DNA from: Pseudomonadota bacterium
Lineage (GTDB): Bacteria; Pseudomonadota; Alphaproteobacteria; Acetobacterales; Acetobacteraceae
DNA length: 6,222 nucleotides
Direction: 5' to 3'
NCBI GenBank assembly: GCA_021829055.1
Contig: JAJZCS010000128.1
Coordinates: forward strand, 1-6,222
Shown piece after piece: positions 1-5,772 of this stretch. The notes beneath the pieces were generated by a model. The model saw nothing but the letters and a program-made list of their open reading frames with translations. It was not told where the DNA came from and searched no databases. Numbering within the stretch: position 1 is the first letter of the stretch; every line of letters starts with the position of its first letter. A program made the translations under genes and the position numbers.

Positions 1-23
1 CTTTTGGGTGTCGTCACAGAACC

Positions 24-2537
24 ATGAATGGGTCCGGGCGTAAACGAACCGGGGCGGCAACCACCCTCGGCCTTGCCCTTGCGCTGCTGGGACACCGGGC
101 ACTCGCGCAGGCTCAGGATCCCTTTCCACTCCCGCGTACGACCTTCGGCAGCATTGGCATGATCGAAATGCCAAGCGCCCGCATGGCGCCTGATGGCGCG
201 CTCAGCCTCTCGACCAGCTTTTCGAGGAATCTACAGCGTTACAATTTTGGCTTTCAGGCCCTTCCATGGATGGAATTCAATTTCCGGTATACGATCATCC
301 ATGCCTTGCCGTTAGATATTACGGACAGCCAGTATTATGATCGCAGCTTCGGCCTGGCGCTTAGACTATCCAGGGAGGGCGAATATCGTCCTGCGGTTGT
401 CGTCGGGGTTCGCGACCTCATAGGCACCGGCATTTACTCGGCAGAATACCTTGCCGCAACCAAACGAGTCTTTGGCAACTTTGATGTGACACTCGGTTTA
501 GGTTGGGGAGGCTTGGCAAGCGCTGAATCAATTCCCAACCCGTTAGGCTACCTGGGCCGATCGTTCAAAACACGCTCCCGTATCGGTTCGGCTGGCGCAT
601 TTAATGCCAATACCTTCTTCCACGGTCCCAGCGTAGGGGTGTATGGAGGCATCGTATGGCGCACGCCAATACGTAACCTGTCCCTTACCACTGAATATAG
701 CAGCGACCGCTACAAGCTTGAGTCATCCTACGGAACAATTGTTCCCAAGTACCAAGTCAACTTTGGCGCTCAATATCAGCTCTCCAACTCCGTTCAGATA
801 GGTGTAGAGTGGCTTTACGGCGAAAGCCTTGGCCTGACACTAAGCTTTGCCGGCAATCCCAAAGCGCCGAATTACACGACCACTCTGGCACCCCGACCCA
901 TCCCGCGCTCCATTCGTTCTTCGGCCGAACAGCTACAGGCCATCAAGGAACTGATGCGTCCGCTCAAAGCCGCTGATAAGCAATACGGTCAGAACTCACC
1001 TGAAGCTGCGGCAAATTTGGCTAACCTCACCGAGGTCGTCTATCGGGACCGAAATCGCGTCCGTAAGGTCGCAATACATGGAACGACAATGGTCATCTCC
1101 ATGACCGGTCCGCTTGTTGCAGAAAGATGTATTACCTACGCCAGAGCCGCGGCCGGTAGTCTGAGCCAAATTGACCAGATCGTCATCCGCTCGACCAATG
1201 GGCATCTGCTCAGATGCGCGGTAGCGACAAGCATCACCTCCCACGAGGACACGAACTCTGGAATCAGGATTGCACCGGTTTCCGTCACGAACGCCACCGG
1301 TGAAACGCCTGAACTCCCCACCAAAACTGCAAGAAAAGCCAGCACAGCCATTCGCGAGGACGCAAGCGAGCAGCTTCTGTTTGTCGATACGGTCGGTATC
1401 CAGAAAGGGGTCGCCACCGTCTATTACGAAAACGGTGCTTATGAGTCTGCCGCCGACGCTGCCGGACGCATGATTCGCGTCCTGATGAAAGATGCCCCAC
1501 CCGACGTCGAAGAGTTTCATATGATTTCCATGGTCGATGGGCTTCCGGTCCAGGAATATAATGTCCTTCGGTCTCCAATGGAGCGCGCCATTGAGCAGCA
1601 CGGAGGGACCGCAGAAATCAAAGAGGCGGTTAGCGTACGGCATCCGCCGATGCACCCGGCGTTTCTAGAGGATGCGGATAGGCAGCCTTATCCCCGTTTC
1701 ACCTGGTCTCTATCCCCCTCCATCAAGGAAAGTTTCTTTAATCCACAAAATCCTCTACGCGCCGGCGTCTTTGCCACGCTCGGCGGAGAATTTCGGCTTA
1801 CGCCTCAGCTGGCCATTAGCGCGAGCACCGACGCAAGTATCTGGAACAATCTCGTCAGCGGTAGACCTAGCAATAGTATTCTGCCACACGTCCGTAGCGA
1901 CTTTGAGAAGTATTACAAGTATGGCGCTAGTGGCATTTCGTCATTGATGCTCTCTTACAGATGGCGCGTCACTCCTGATATCACAGCACTGGTAAAGGGC
2001 GGATATTTGGAAAGCATGTATGGCGGCTTCGGCGGCGAAGTTCTTTGGCATCCGGAAAGGAGCCGCTTCGCCGTGGGCGTGGATCTTTATCAGGTATGGA
2101 AGCGTAATTTCGATCGACTATTTGGATTCCAGAAGTACCACGTACTTACTGGACACGTTTCCTTGTACTACCAATCCCCGTGGCATCACATTGGATTTAA
2201 GTTTATGTACGGCCGCTATCTAGCCAAGGATCACGGCTTCACTCTGGAAATGTTTCGTAGATTTTCAACCGGCGTCGAGATTGGTGCATTCATGACCCTT
2301 ACAAATGTGTCCGCATATCAATTCGGCGAAGGGAGCTTTGACAAGGGTTTAATTATTCGAATTCCCTTTGATTGGATTCTACCGGTACCAACGCAAAGCA
2401 CGTACTCGCTCGATCTTCGACCGCTTACACGCGATGGTGGGCAGAGACTTTCCGGCGACACAGTTTTATATAAAACTTTGCGGCGCGAAGACTATGGTTC
2501 GATTTACGCAAAATCTCCGGATTTCATAACGCCATGA
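24..2537 (+). CDS. yjbH: YjbH-family outer-membrane exopolysaccharide protein
   Basis: The 837-residue product is recognisable as a YjbH-family protein. The family is linked to secretion of extracellular polysaccharide or group 4-type capsule (E. coli yjbEFGH and GfcD-like proteins). The N-terminus is a Sec signal peptide: a basic RKR, a hydrophobic stretch TTLGLALALLG, then small-residue cleavage sites near residues 28-31. The mature start carries the typical FGSIGMIEMPSARMAPDGAL block. Residues about 40-280 and 559-790 are rich in alternating aromatic and polar residues, as in transmembrane beta strands. Between them lies a soluble part: a helical stretch from about residue 299, then two similar alpha/beta units (349-404 and 457-514). 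The conserved C-terminal RPLTRDGG block is at 799-806. The ATG at 24 is chosen because the signal peptide follows directly. No clear ribosome site is visible, and the frame is open to the window edge, so a start further upstream cannot be excluded. The gene is intact. Its base composition looks less GC-rich than the IS DNA to the right. The likely location is the outer membrane; the transported polymer cannot be told. Confidence 0.85.
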   Translation: MNGSGRKRTGAATTLGLALALLGHRALAQAQDPFPLPRTTFGSIGMIEMPSARMAPDGALSLSTSFSRNLQRYNFGFQALPWMEFNFRYTIIHALPLDITDSQYYDRSFGLALRLSREGEYRPAVVVGVRDLIGTGIYSAEYLAATKRVFGNFDVTLGLGWGGLASAESIPNPLGYLGRSFKTRSRIGSAGAFNANTFFHGPSVGVYGGIVWRTPIRNLSLTTEYSSDRYKLESSYGTIVPKYQVNFGAQYQLSNSVQIGVEWLYGESLGLTLSFAGNPKAPNYTTTLAPRPIPRSIRSSAEQLQAIKELMRPLKAADKQYGQNSPEAAANLANLTEVVYRDRNRVRKVAIHGTTMVISMTGPLVAERCITYARAAAGSLSQIDQIVIRSTNGHLLRCAVATSITSHEDTNSGIRIAPVSVTNATGETPELPTKTARKASTAIREDASEQLLFVDTVGIQKGVATVYYENGAYESAADAAGRMIRVLMKDAPPDVEEFHMISMVDGLPVQEYNVLRSPMERAIEQHGGTAEIKEAVSVRHPPMHPAFLEDADRQPYPRFTWSLSPSIKESFFNPQNPLRAGVFATLGGEFRLTPQLAISASTDASIWNNLVSGRPSNSILPHVRSDFEKYYKYGASGISSLMLSYRWRVTPDITALVKGGYLESMYGGFGGEVLWHPERSRFAVGVDLYQVWKRNFDRLFGFQKYHVLTGHVSLYYQSPWHHIGFKFMYGRYLAKDHGFTLEMFRRFSTGVEIGAFMTLTNVSAYQFGEGSFDKGLIIRIPFDWILPVPTQSTYSLDLRPLTRDGGQRLSGDTVLYKTLRREDYGSIYAKSPDFITP

Positions 2538-2590
2538 CATCAACAAGCCCCGTGACCCGCTTATGAGGCATTTACACGAAATTGCTTGGA

Positions 2591-2604
2591 CGGAGACATC
2601 TCCG
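2591..2604. repeat. Short inverted repeat downstream of yjbH
   Basis: CGGAGA-CA-TCTCCG is a perfect 6-base inverted repeat with a two-base centre, 53 bases after the yjbH stop codon. It could form a small hairpin and is the only candidate for a transcription end near the gene. No T-run follows, so an intrinsic terminator is not supported. Confidence 0.25.
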
Positions 2605-2933
2605 CCATTCCCAGGCGCGGATGGACCTAGACGTTTTGACCGTGGCGATGAGGGCGACCCGCCCTTAGTCTTTGCAAGCTTAGAAGCGAAGATAGCGGCG
2701 TACTGACGCCATATTGAAGGCCGAGAGTTTCCTGGCGAAGATCCCGGGCTTCTGTAACGGGCCATAGGGTGTCAAGTCCCTCGTTTCAGCAGTGCTCCAT
2801 CGCCGGTGTCTTGCTTCTGTCCGCAGTCGGCGCAAAGCCGCTGCACCATGGGGTCTGATGAGGATAGGCCGGTCGATCTAAAGATGCGCAGTCATCACAG
2901 GACGCTGCTACCCGGGATACGGCCTGACCTGAT

Positions 2934-2951
2934 CCATCGTCCCGGCGATGG
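2934..2951. repeat. Short inverted repeat before the istB remnant
   Basis: CCATCG and CGATGG flank a six-base loop. The hairpin is seen directly, but there is no T-run and no adjacent intact gene, so no function is assigned. It may be chance. Confidence 0.2.
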
Positions 2952-3054
2952 TACCTGCTTCAGACGAGGGGTGTCATCCTCGCCCGAACTCAAGAACTCC
3001 TTCTGCCTCCAAGCCCATTCATGGCCGTGCCTGAGCCGCCGCTGCCAATGTCGG

Positions 3055-3437
3055 ATTGAACGCCGTACCGCTCACCGGCATCTGGTGCAGCACCACTGCA
3101 AGTTTGCGCGCCGCCAAATTGCGCTTTGCGGATGCGTGCATCGAAGATATCGACTTTGCCAGTCGGCGAGGTTTGGATCGCCGCAATATCCTGCAGCTCG
3201 CCCAAGGTGACTGGCTGAAGGCCCATGAGAATCTGATCATTACAGGCCAAACCGGTACCGGGAAGACATGGATCAGGTGTGCCTTTGGCCACCAGGCTGC
3301 ACGCCGCGACTACTCCGTCCTTTACATCCGTGTGCCACGGATGTTCGAGAGCCTGGCCATGGGCCGCCTGGACGGCCGCTTCCACCATCTCCTTGATAAA
3401 CTGGCACGGGTCCAATTGCTGGTGCTCGGATGACGTA
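3055..3437 (+). pseudogene. istB: IS21-family helper ATPase IstB, frameshifted and truncated
   Basis: This is a remnant of the AAA+ ATPase that assists the IS21 transposase; intact proteins are about 240-260 residues. The main readable part (3104-3430) holds the IstB hallmark block [18 protein letters not shown], then GLDRR, QLAQGDW and the Walker A loop GQTGTGKT at 3245-3268, followed by a [24 protein letters not shown] segment. There are two lesions. Upstream, the family-like residues [16 protein letters not shown] are in a different frame (3055-3102), so an indel lies near 3102-3104. In the Walker B region, an extra G at 3428-3429 turns an expected LLVLDDVG into LLVLG followed by TGA (3431-3433). 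After about 3437 the IstB similarity ends and an IS256 end begins. Weak resemblance to the IstB N-terminus may reach back to about 2988, also with indels. The partner gene istA is not in the window. The remnant is non-functional. Confidence 0.8.
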
Positions 3438-3522
3438 GGGTTTCTTTCGCAAAATTGGGTTGGGTGGGCGGCCCCGGCTCGGGCTTGAGTGGCAAGTCAA
3501 CCACGACGAGACCATTCAAACG

Positions 3523-3530
3523 AGAGGAAG
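3523..3530 (+). promoter_or_regulatory. Ribosome binding site of the IS256 transposase
   Basis: AGAGGAAG lies seven bases before the ATG at 3538. It decides the start. The frame is open further upstream to a TTG at 3460, but that stretch is element leader and does not resemble transposase sequence. Confidence 0.6.
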
Positions 3531-3537
3531 AGCCACC

Positions 3538-3865
3538 ATGAGCGGGGATGATAGAGAAGTTTTGAGCAATATCATCAAGATCGACGACGAACGGATCCGG
3601 GGTCACCTGGACCGGATAGTGCGGGGAACAGTCGAGGAGACTTTGAATGCCCTTTTGAATGCGGAAGCGGACCGGCTGGTCGGCGCTGGGCGCTATGAGC
3701 GCAGCGGCGAGCGCCGGGATTACCGCTCCGGCCATTACGAACGGTAGCTGCACACCAAGGCTGGCGAGGTCACCTTAAAGGTCCCTAAACTGCGCCACCA
3801 GGCGTTGGAAACGGCGATCATCGAACGCTACCGCCGACGCGAGAGCTCGGTCGAAGAAGCCTTGA
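3538..3865 (+). pseudogene. IS256-family transposase, N-terminal fragment with amber stop
   Basis: The frame starts MSGDDREVLSNIIK and continues through the family-typical VRGTVEETLNALLNAEADRL, GRYERSGERRDYRSGHYER, LHTKAGEVTLKVPKLR and IIERYRRRESSVEEAL. It is the N-terminal region of the Mutator-like DDE transposase, which is normally about 400 residues. The codon after GHYER is TAG (3745-3747), where family members usually carry Lys (AAG). The frame is otherwise undamaged across the stop. It is cut at 3865, after about 109 codons, by the IS1634 end. The catalytic DDE residues lie further downstream in the family and are absent here. The gene is dead by both the stop and the truncation. Confidence 0.85.
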
Positions 3866-3878
3866 CCCAACTTGAACA
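3866..3878 (+). repeat. Left terminal inverted repeat of the IS1634 element
   Basis: CCCAACTTGAACA is identical to the reverse complement of 5760-5772. It begins at the base where IS256 transposase similarity ends. Beyond 13 bases the two ends diverge. Confidence 0.85.
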
Positions 3879-3956
3879 GTCGCCCGTGAACGGGGACGGA
3901 ACGTTAGGCGCTAAGCTATTGAATTCCCTTATCCGGACTTTAACGTGGCCATATAT

Positions 3957-3966
3957 GTGGTGCTAA
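3957..3966 (+). repeat. Subterminal direct repeat GTGGTGCTAA, left copy
   Basis: The 10-mer GTGGTGCTAA occurs here and again at 5696-5705 in the same orientation, inside both ends of the IS1634 element. A shorter form, GGTGCTA, recurs at 4017-4023. The role is unknown; subterminal transposase contact sites are one possibility. Chance cannot be excluded for so short a repeat. Confidence 0.4.
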
Positions 3967-3986
3967 ATAATCTGGTTTTTGTAGCT

Positions 3987-3992
3987 TATAAT
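3987..3992 (+). promoter_or_regulatory. Candidate -10 box for the IS1634 transposase
   Basis: A perfect TATAAT lies 38 bases before the ATG at 4031, in an AT-rich part of the left end. The sequence 16-18 bases upstream (around TAAATA, 3964-3969) is a poor -35 match. The promoter is therefore likely weak, as is usual for IS transposases, and its assignment is tentative. Confidence 0.4.
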
Positions 3993-4030
3993 GTTGACTT
4001 GTAGCGTTGTTATGCGGTGCTATCTTCCGT

Positions 4031-5671
4031 ATGTTTCTGCGCGAAAAGACCATCAACGGCTACGCCTATCTTTACCTGGTGGAGAACATCCGCGAGGGCG
4101 GCCGCACCAAACAGCACATTATCCGCAACCTGGGACGCAAGGATGCCGTGCTGGCGGCTGGCGATCTTGACCGCCTGATGGCCTCCATCGGGCGGTTCAG
4201 CGAACGGGCCATGGTGCTGAGTGCGATCGATGCCAACCCTGCCGAGGTCCATGCCCGTCGGATTGGTGGGCCGTTACTGTTTGGACGTCTGTGGGAGCGG
4301 CTGGGCATTGCTGAGGTGCTCGGCGATCTGCTGAAGGGACGGCAGTTCGGATTTGCTGTCGAGCGGGCGGTGTTTGTGGCGACGCTGCATCGGCTGTTCG
4401 TGTCGGGTTCGGACCGCTCCTGCGTCGACTGGATGCAAAGCTACGCCATAGAGGGCGCTGAGGGGCTTGAGTTACATCAGTTCTACCGGGCCATGGCCTG
4501 GCTGGGCGAAGAGCTGGAGGAGAAGGCTGATGGAGCCCTGGCCCCGCGCTGTGTGAAAGACCGGATCGAGGAGAAGCTCTTCGCGCGCCGGCGTGACCTG
4601 TTCACGGATCTGTCGCTGGTGTTCATGGATACGACGTCGCTGTCTTTTTACGGAGCCGGTGGCGAGAGCCTGGGACGGCGTGGCCATTCCAAGGACTTCC
4701 GGCCAGATCTGGCACAGATGATCCTGGCGCTGGTGGTTGACGCGCAGGGCCGGCCGATCTGTACCGAGATGGTGCCTGGCAATACCGCTGACGTGAAAGT
4801 TCTCCTGCCCATCGTCGAGCGCCTGCGCGAACGCTTTGGGATTACGCGCGCCTGTGTGGTTGCGGACCGCGGCATGATCAGCGCTGGGACCATTGCCGCG
4901 CTGGAGACGCAGGGCATGGAATACATCCTGGGCGCGCGCGAACGCACAAGCCTGCTGGTGCGTGAGGTGGTGCTCAGGGACACGGCGCCGATGGTCCCAC
5001 TGGCACTTGAACGCCAGCATGGTCAGACCCAGCTCTGGGTGAAGGAGGTACGCCTCGGCAAGGAACGCTATATCGTCAGCCTCAACGAGGCCGAGGCGCA
5101 GAAGGAGAAGACCGACCGCCAGGCCATTGTCGAAGGCCTGCAGACCCAGCTGAAGAAAGGCGACAAGGCGCTGGTCGGAAACTCCGCCTACCGACGCTAT
5201 CTGCGTAAGGCTGGCAAAGGCAATGCCTTCGAGATCGATACGGGAAAGCTTGCTGAGGAAGCCCGCTTCGACGGGATTACTGTGCTGCGTACCAATGCGA
5301 AGGTCACCCCCTTGCAGGCTGTGATCCGCTATCGCGATCTGCTGCAGGTTGAGGCCCTGTTCCGTGTCGCCAAGGCCAGCTTCGATACCCGCCCCATCTT
5401 CCACCAGTCCGATGCGGCCATCCGCGGACATGTGTTCTGCTCATTCCTTGCGCTGACCCTCGCCAAGGAATTGACGCGGCTGTGCGAGGAAAAGGGTATC
5501 AAGCCCGAATGGCAGCCGCTTCTGAACGATCTGGATCGCCTGCAGCAGGGGACCATCGAAAAGGATGGCAAGGCCATTACTGTCCGCACCCCTACCACCG
5601 GCATGGTCGGCTCCGTGTTCCAGGCCACAGGCATTGCTCTGCCCGCCAACATCCGCGAACGCAACGTCTGA
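4031..5671 (+). CDS. IS1634-family DDE transposase, intact
   Basis: This 546-residue enzyme cuts and joins the ends of its own element using an RNase H-like DDE fold. The N-terminus MFLREKTINGYAYLYLVE, followed by NIREGGRTKQHIIRNLG, is the standard opening of this family, so the ATG at 4031 is preferred over the in-frame TTG at 4007, whose eight extra codons look unlike the family. No good ribosome site precedes either start. Likely catalytic residues are Asp200 in FMDTTSLSFYG, Asp279 in VVADRGMISAG, and Glu441 in the signature YRDLLQVEALFRVAK. The last matches the IS4-type Y-(2)-R-(3)-E-(6)-K pattern, with Leu at the R position and Lys448 at the end. The length is normal (about 530-600 residues) and there are no frameshifts or stops. 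A Glu/Lys-rich segment follows the central VSLNEAEAQKEK block, in the insertion between the second Asp and the Glu. The frame ends with TGA, 101 bases before the element end. Confidence 0.9.
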   Translation: MFLREKTINGYAYLYLVENIREGGRTKQHIIRNLGRKDAVLAAGDLDRLMASIGRFSERAMVLSAIDANPAEVHARRIGGPLLFGRLWERLGIAEVLGDLLKGRQFGFAVERAVFVATLHRLFVSGSDRSCVDWMQSYAIEGAEGLELHQFYRAMAWLGEELEEKADGALAPRCVKDRIEEKLFARRRDLFTDLSLVFMDTTSLSFYGAGGESLGRRGHSKDFRPDLAQMILALVVDAQGRPICTEMVPGNTADVKVLLPIVERLRERFGITRACVVADRGMISAGTIAALETQGMEYILGARERTSLLVREVVLRDTAPMVPLALERQHGQTQLWVKEVRLGKERYIVSLNEAEAQKEKTDRQAIVEGLQTQLKKGDKALVGNSAYRRYLRKAGKGNAFEIDTGKLAEEARFDGITVLRTNAKVTPLQAVIRYRDLLQVEALFRVAKASFDTRPIFHQSDAAIRGHVFCSFLALTLAKELTRLCEEKGIKPEWQPLLNDLDRLQQGTIEKDGKAITVRTPTTGMVGSVFQATGIALPANIRERNV

Positions 5672-5695
5672 CCTCATCTTCATAACCCAACGCGC

Positions 5696-5705
5696 GTGGT
5701 GCTAA
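5696..5705 (+). repeat. Subterminal direct repeat GTGGTGCTAA, right copy
   Basis: Second copy of the 10-mer at 3957-3966. It is 67 bases from its element end, while the left copy is 91 bases from its own. GCGCG (before) and CGCGC (after, 5711-5719 region) flank it and could pair weakly. Confidence 0.4.
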
Positions 5706-5723
5706 GACCTGGCGCGCATCTGC

Positions 5724-5738
5724 TATCTCATTGAGATA
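5724..5738. repeat. Perfect palindrome near the right end of the IS1634 element
   Basis: TATCTCA-T-TGAGATA is a 7-base perfect inverted repeat with a one-base centre, 21 bases inside the right terminal repeat. It has no counterpart at the left end. It has the form of a protein-binding operator more than of a terminator, since no T-run follows. Function unknown. Confidence 0.45.
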
Positions 5739-5759
5739 CCTGAAGTTTGTAAAAATAGG

Positions 5760-5772
5760 TGTTCAAGTTGGG
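5760..5772 (-). repeat. Right terminal inverted repeat of the IS1634 element
   Basis: TGTTCAAGTTGGG is the exact reverse complement of 3866-3878. The next base, 5773, is the first that fits IS66 coding sequence. Confidence 0.85.

Larger units (their letters stand above)
2538..2985. other. Stretch without a recognisable gene
   Basis: About 450 bases between the yjbH stop and the istB remnant. Short open frames exist on both strands, but none shows a family motif, a convincing start with ribosome site, or a conserved-looking protein. The minus-strand frame that overlaps the end of yjbH (2466-2765) is low-complexity Ser/Arg/Pro-rich and looks spurious. No tRNA, rRNA or CRISPR structure is seen. 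Two short hairpins are listed separately. The stretch may be decayed mobile-element DNA (the missing left part of the IS21 element would lie on this side), but I could not recognise IstA sequence in it. Confidence 0.5.
3438..3865 (+). mobile_element. IS256-family element, left end only
   Basis: The element begins at or very near GGGTTTCTTTCGC (3438-3450). This G-rich, TTTCGC-containing end is typical of alphaproteobacterial IS256-type elements as I know them. About 100 bases of leader follow, then the transposase start at 3538. The element stops abruptly at 3865, where the terminal repeat of the IS1634 element starts. Only about a third of a normal 1.3-1.4 kb element remains and no right end is present. 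The left limit is placed where the istB remnant stops making sense and could be off by a few bases. Confidence 0.7.
3866..5772 (+). mobile_element. Complete IS1634-family insertion sequence
   Basis: This 1907-bp element is bounded by perfect 13-bp inverted repeats (CCCAACTTGAACA at the left, its complement at the right). It carries one full-length transposase gene read left to right. The length fits the IS1634 family, which belongs to the IS4 group of DDE elements. The boundaries are supported independently. IS256 coding similarity runs up to 3865, and IS66 coding similarity resumes at 5773, so both host frames break exactly at the repeats. The flanking bases (GCCTTGA at the left, CCTGGGG at the right) show no target duplication. 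Non-coding ends are about 165 bases at the left and 101 bases at the right. The left end also holds a spaced inverted repeat, ACGTTA (3901-3906) with TAACGT (3941-3946). The element looks capable of transposition, as far as sequence can show. Confidence 0.88.

Noticed and set aside
996..1655. A 219-codon minus-strand frame inside yjbH
   Set aside because: It lies wholly within the well-supported yjbH frame, has no ribosome site or family features, and its composition looks like antisense translation.
2591..2604. Intrinsic terminator for yjbH
   Set aside because: The hairpin is short with a two-base centre and lacks a following T-run.
2730..2860. A small Cys-containing peptide on the minus strand (CADCGQK)
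   Set aside because: Only two cysteines, about two dozen codons, and no ribosome site or family pattern; probably chance.
2806..3210. A 134-codon plus-strand frame upstream of and overlapping istB
   Set aside because: Most of it shows no protein character. Only its stretch at 3055-3102 resembles IstB, which is explained by a frameshift in the istB remnant and not by a separate gene.
4472..5431. A 319-codon open frame on the minus strand across the IS1634 transposase
   Set aside because: It is a shadow of the GC-rich sense gene. The plus-strand frame has clear family motifs and catalytic residues, while the antisense product shows no recognisable domain.
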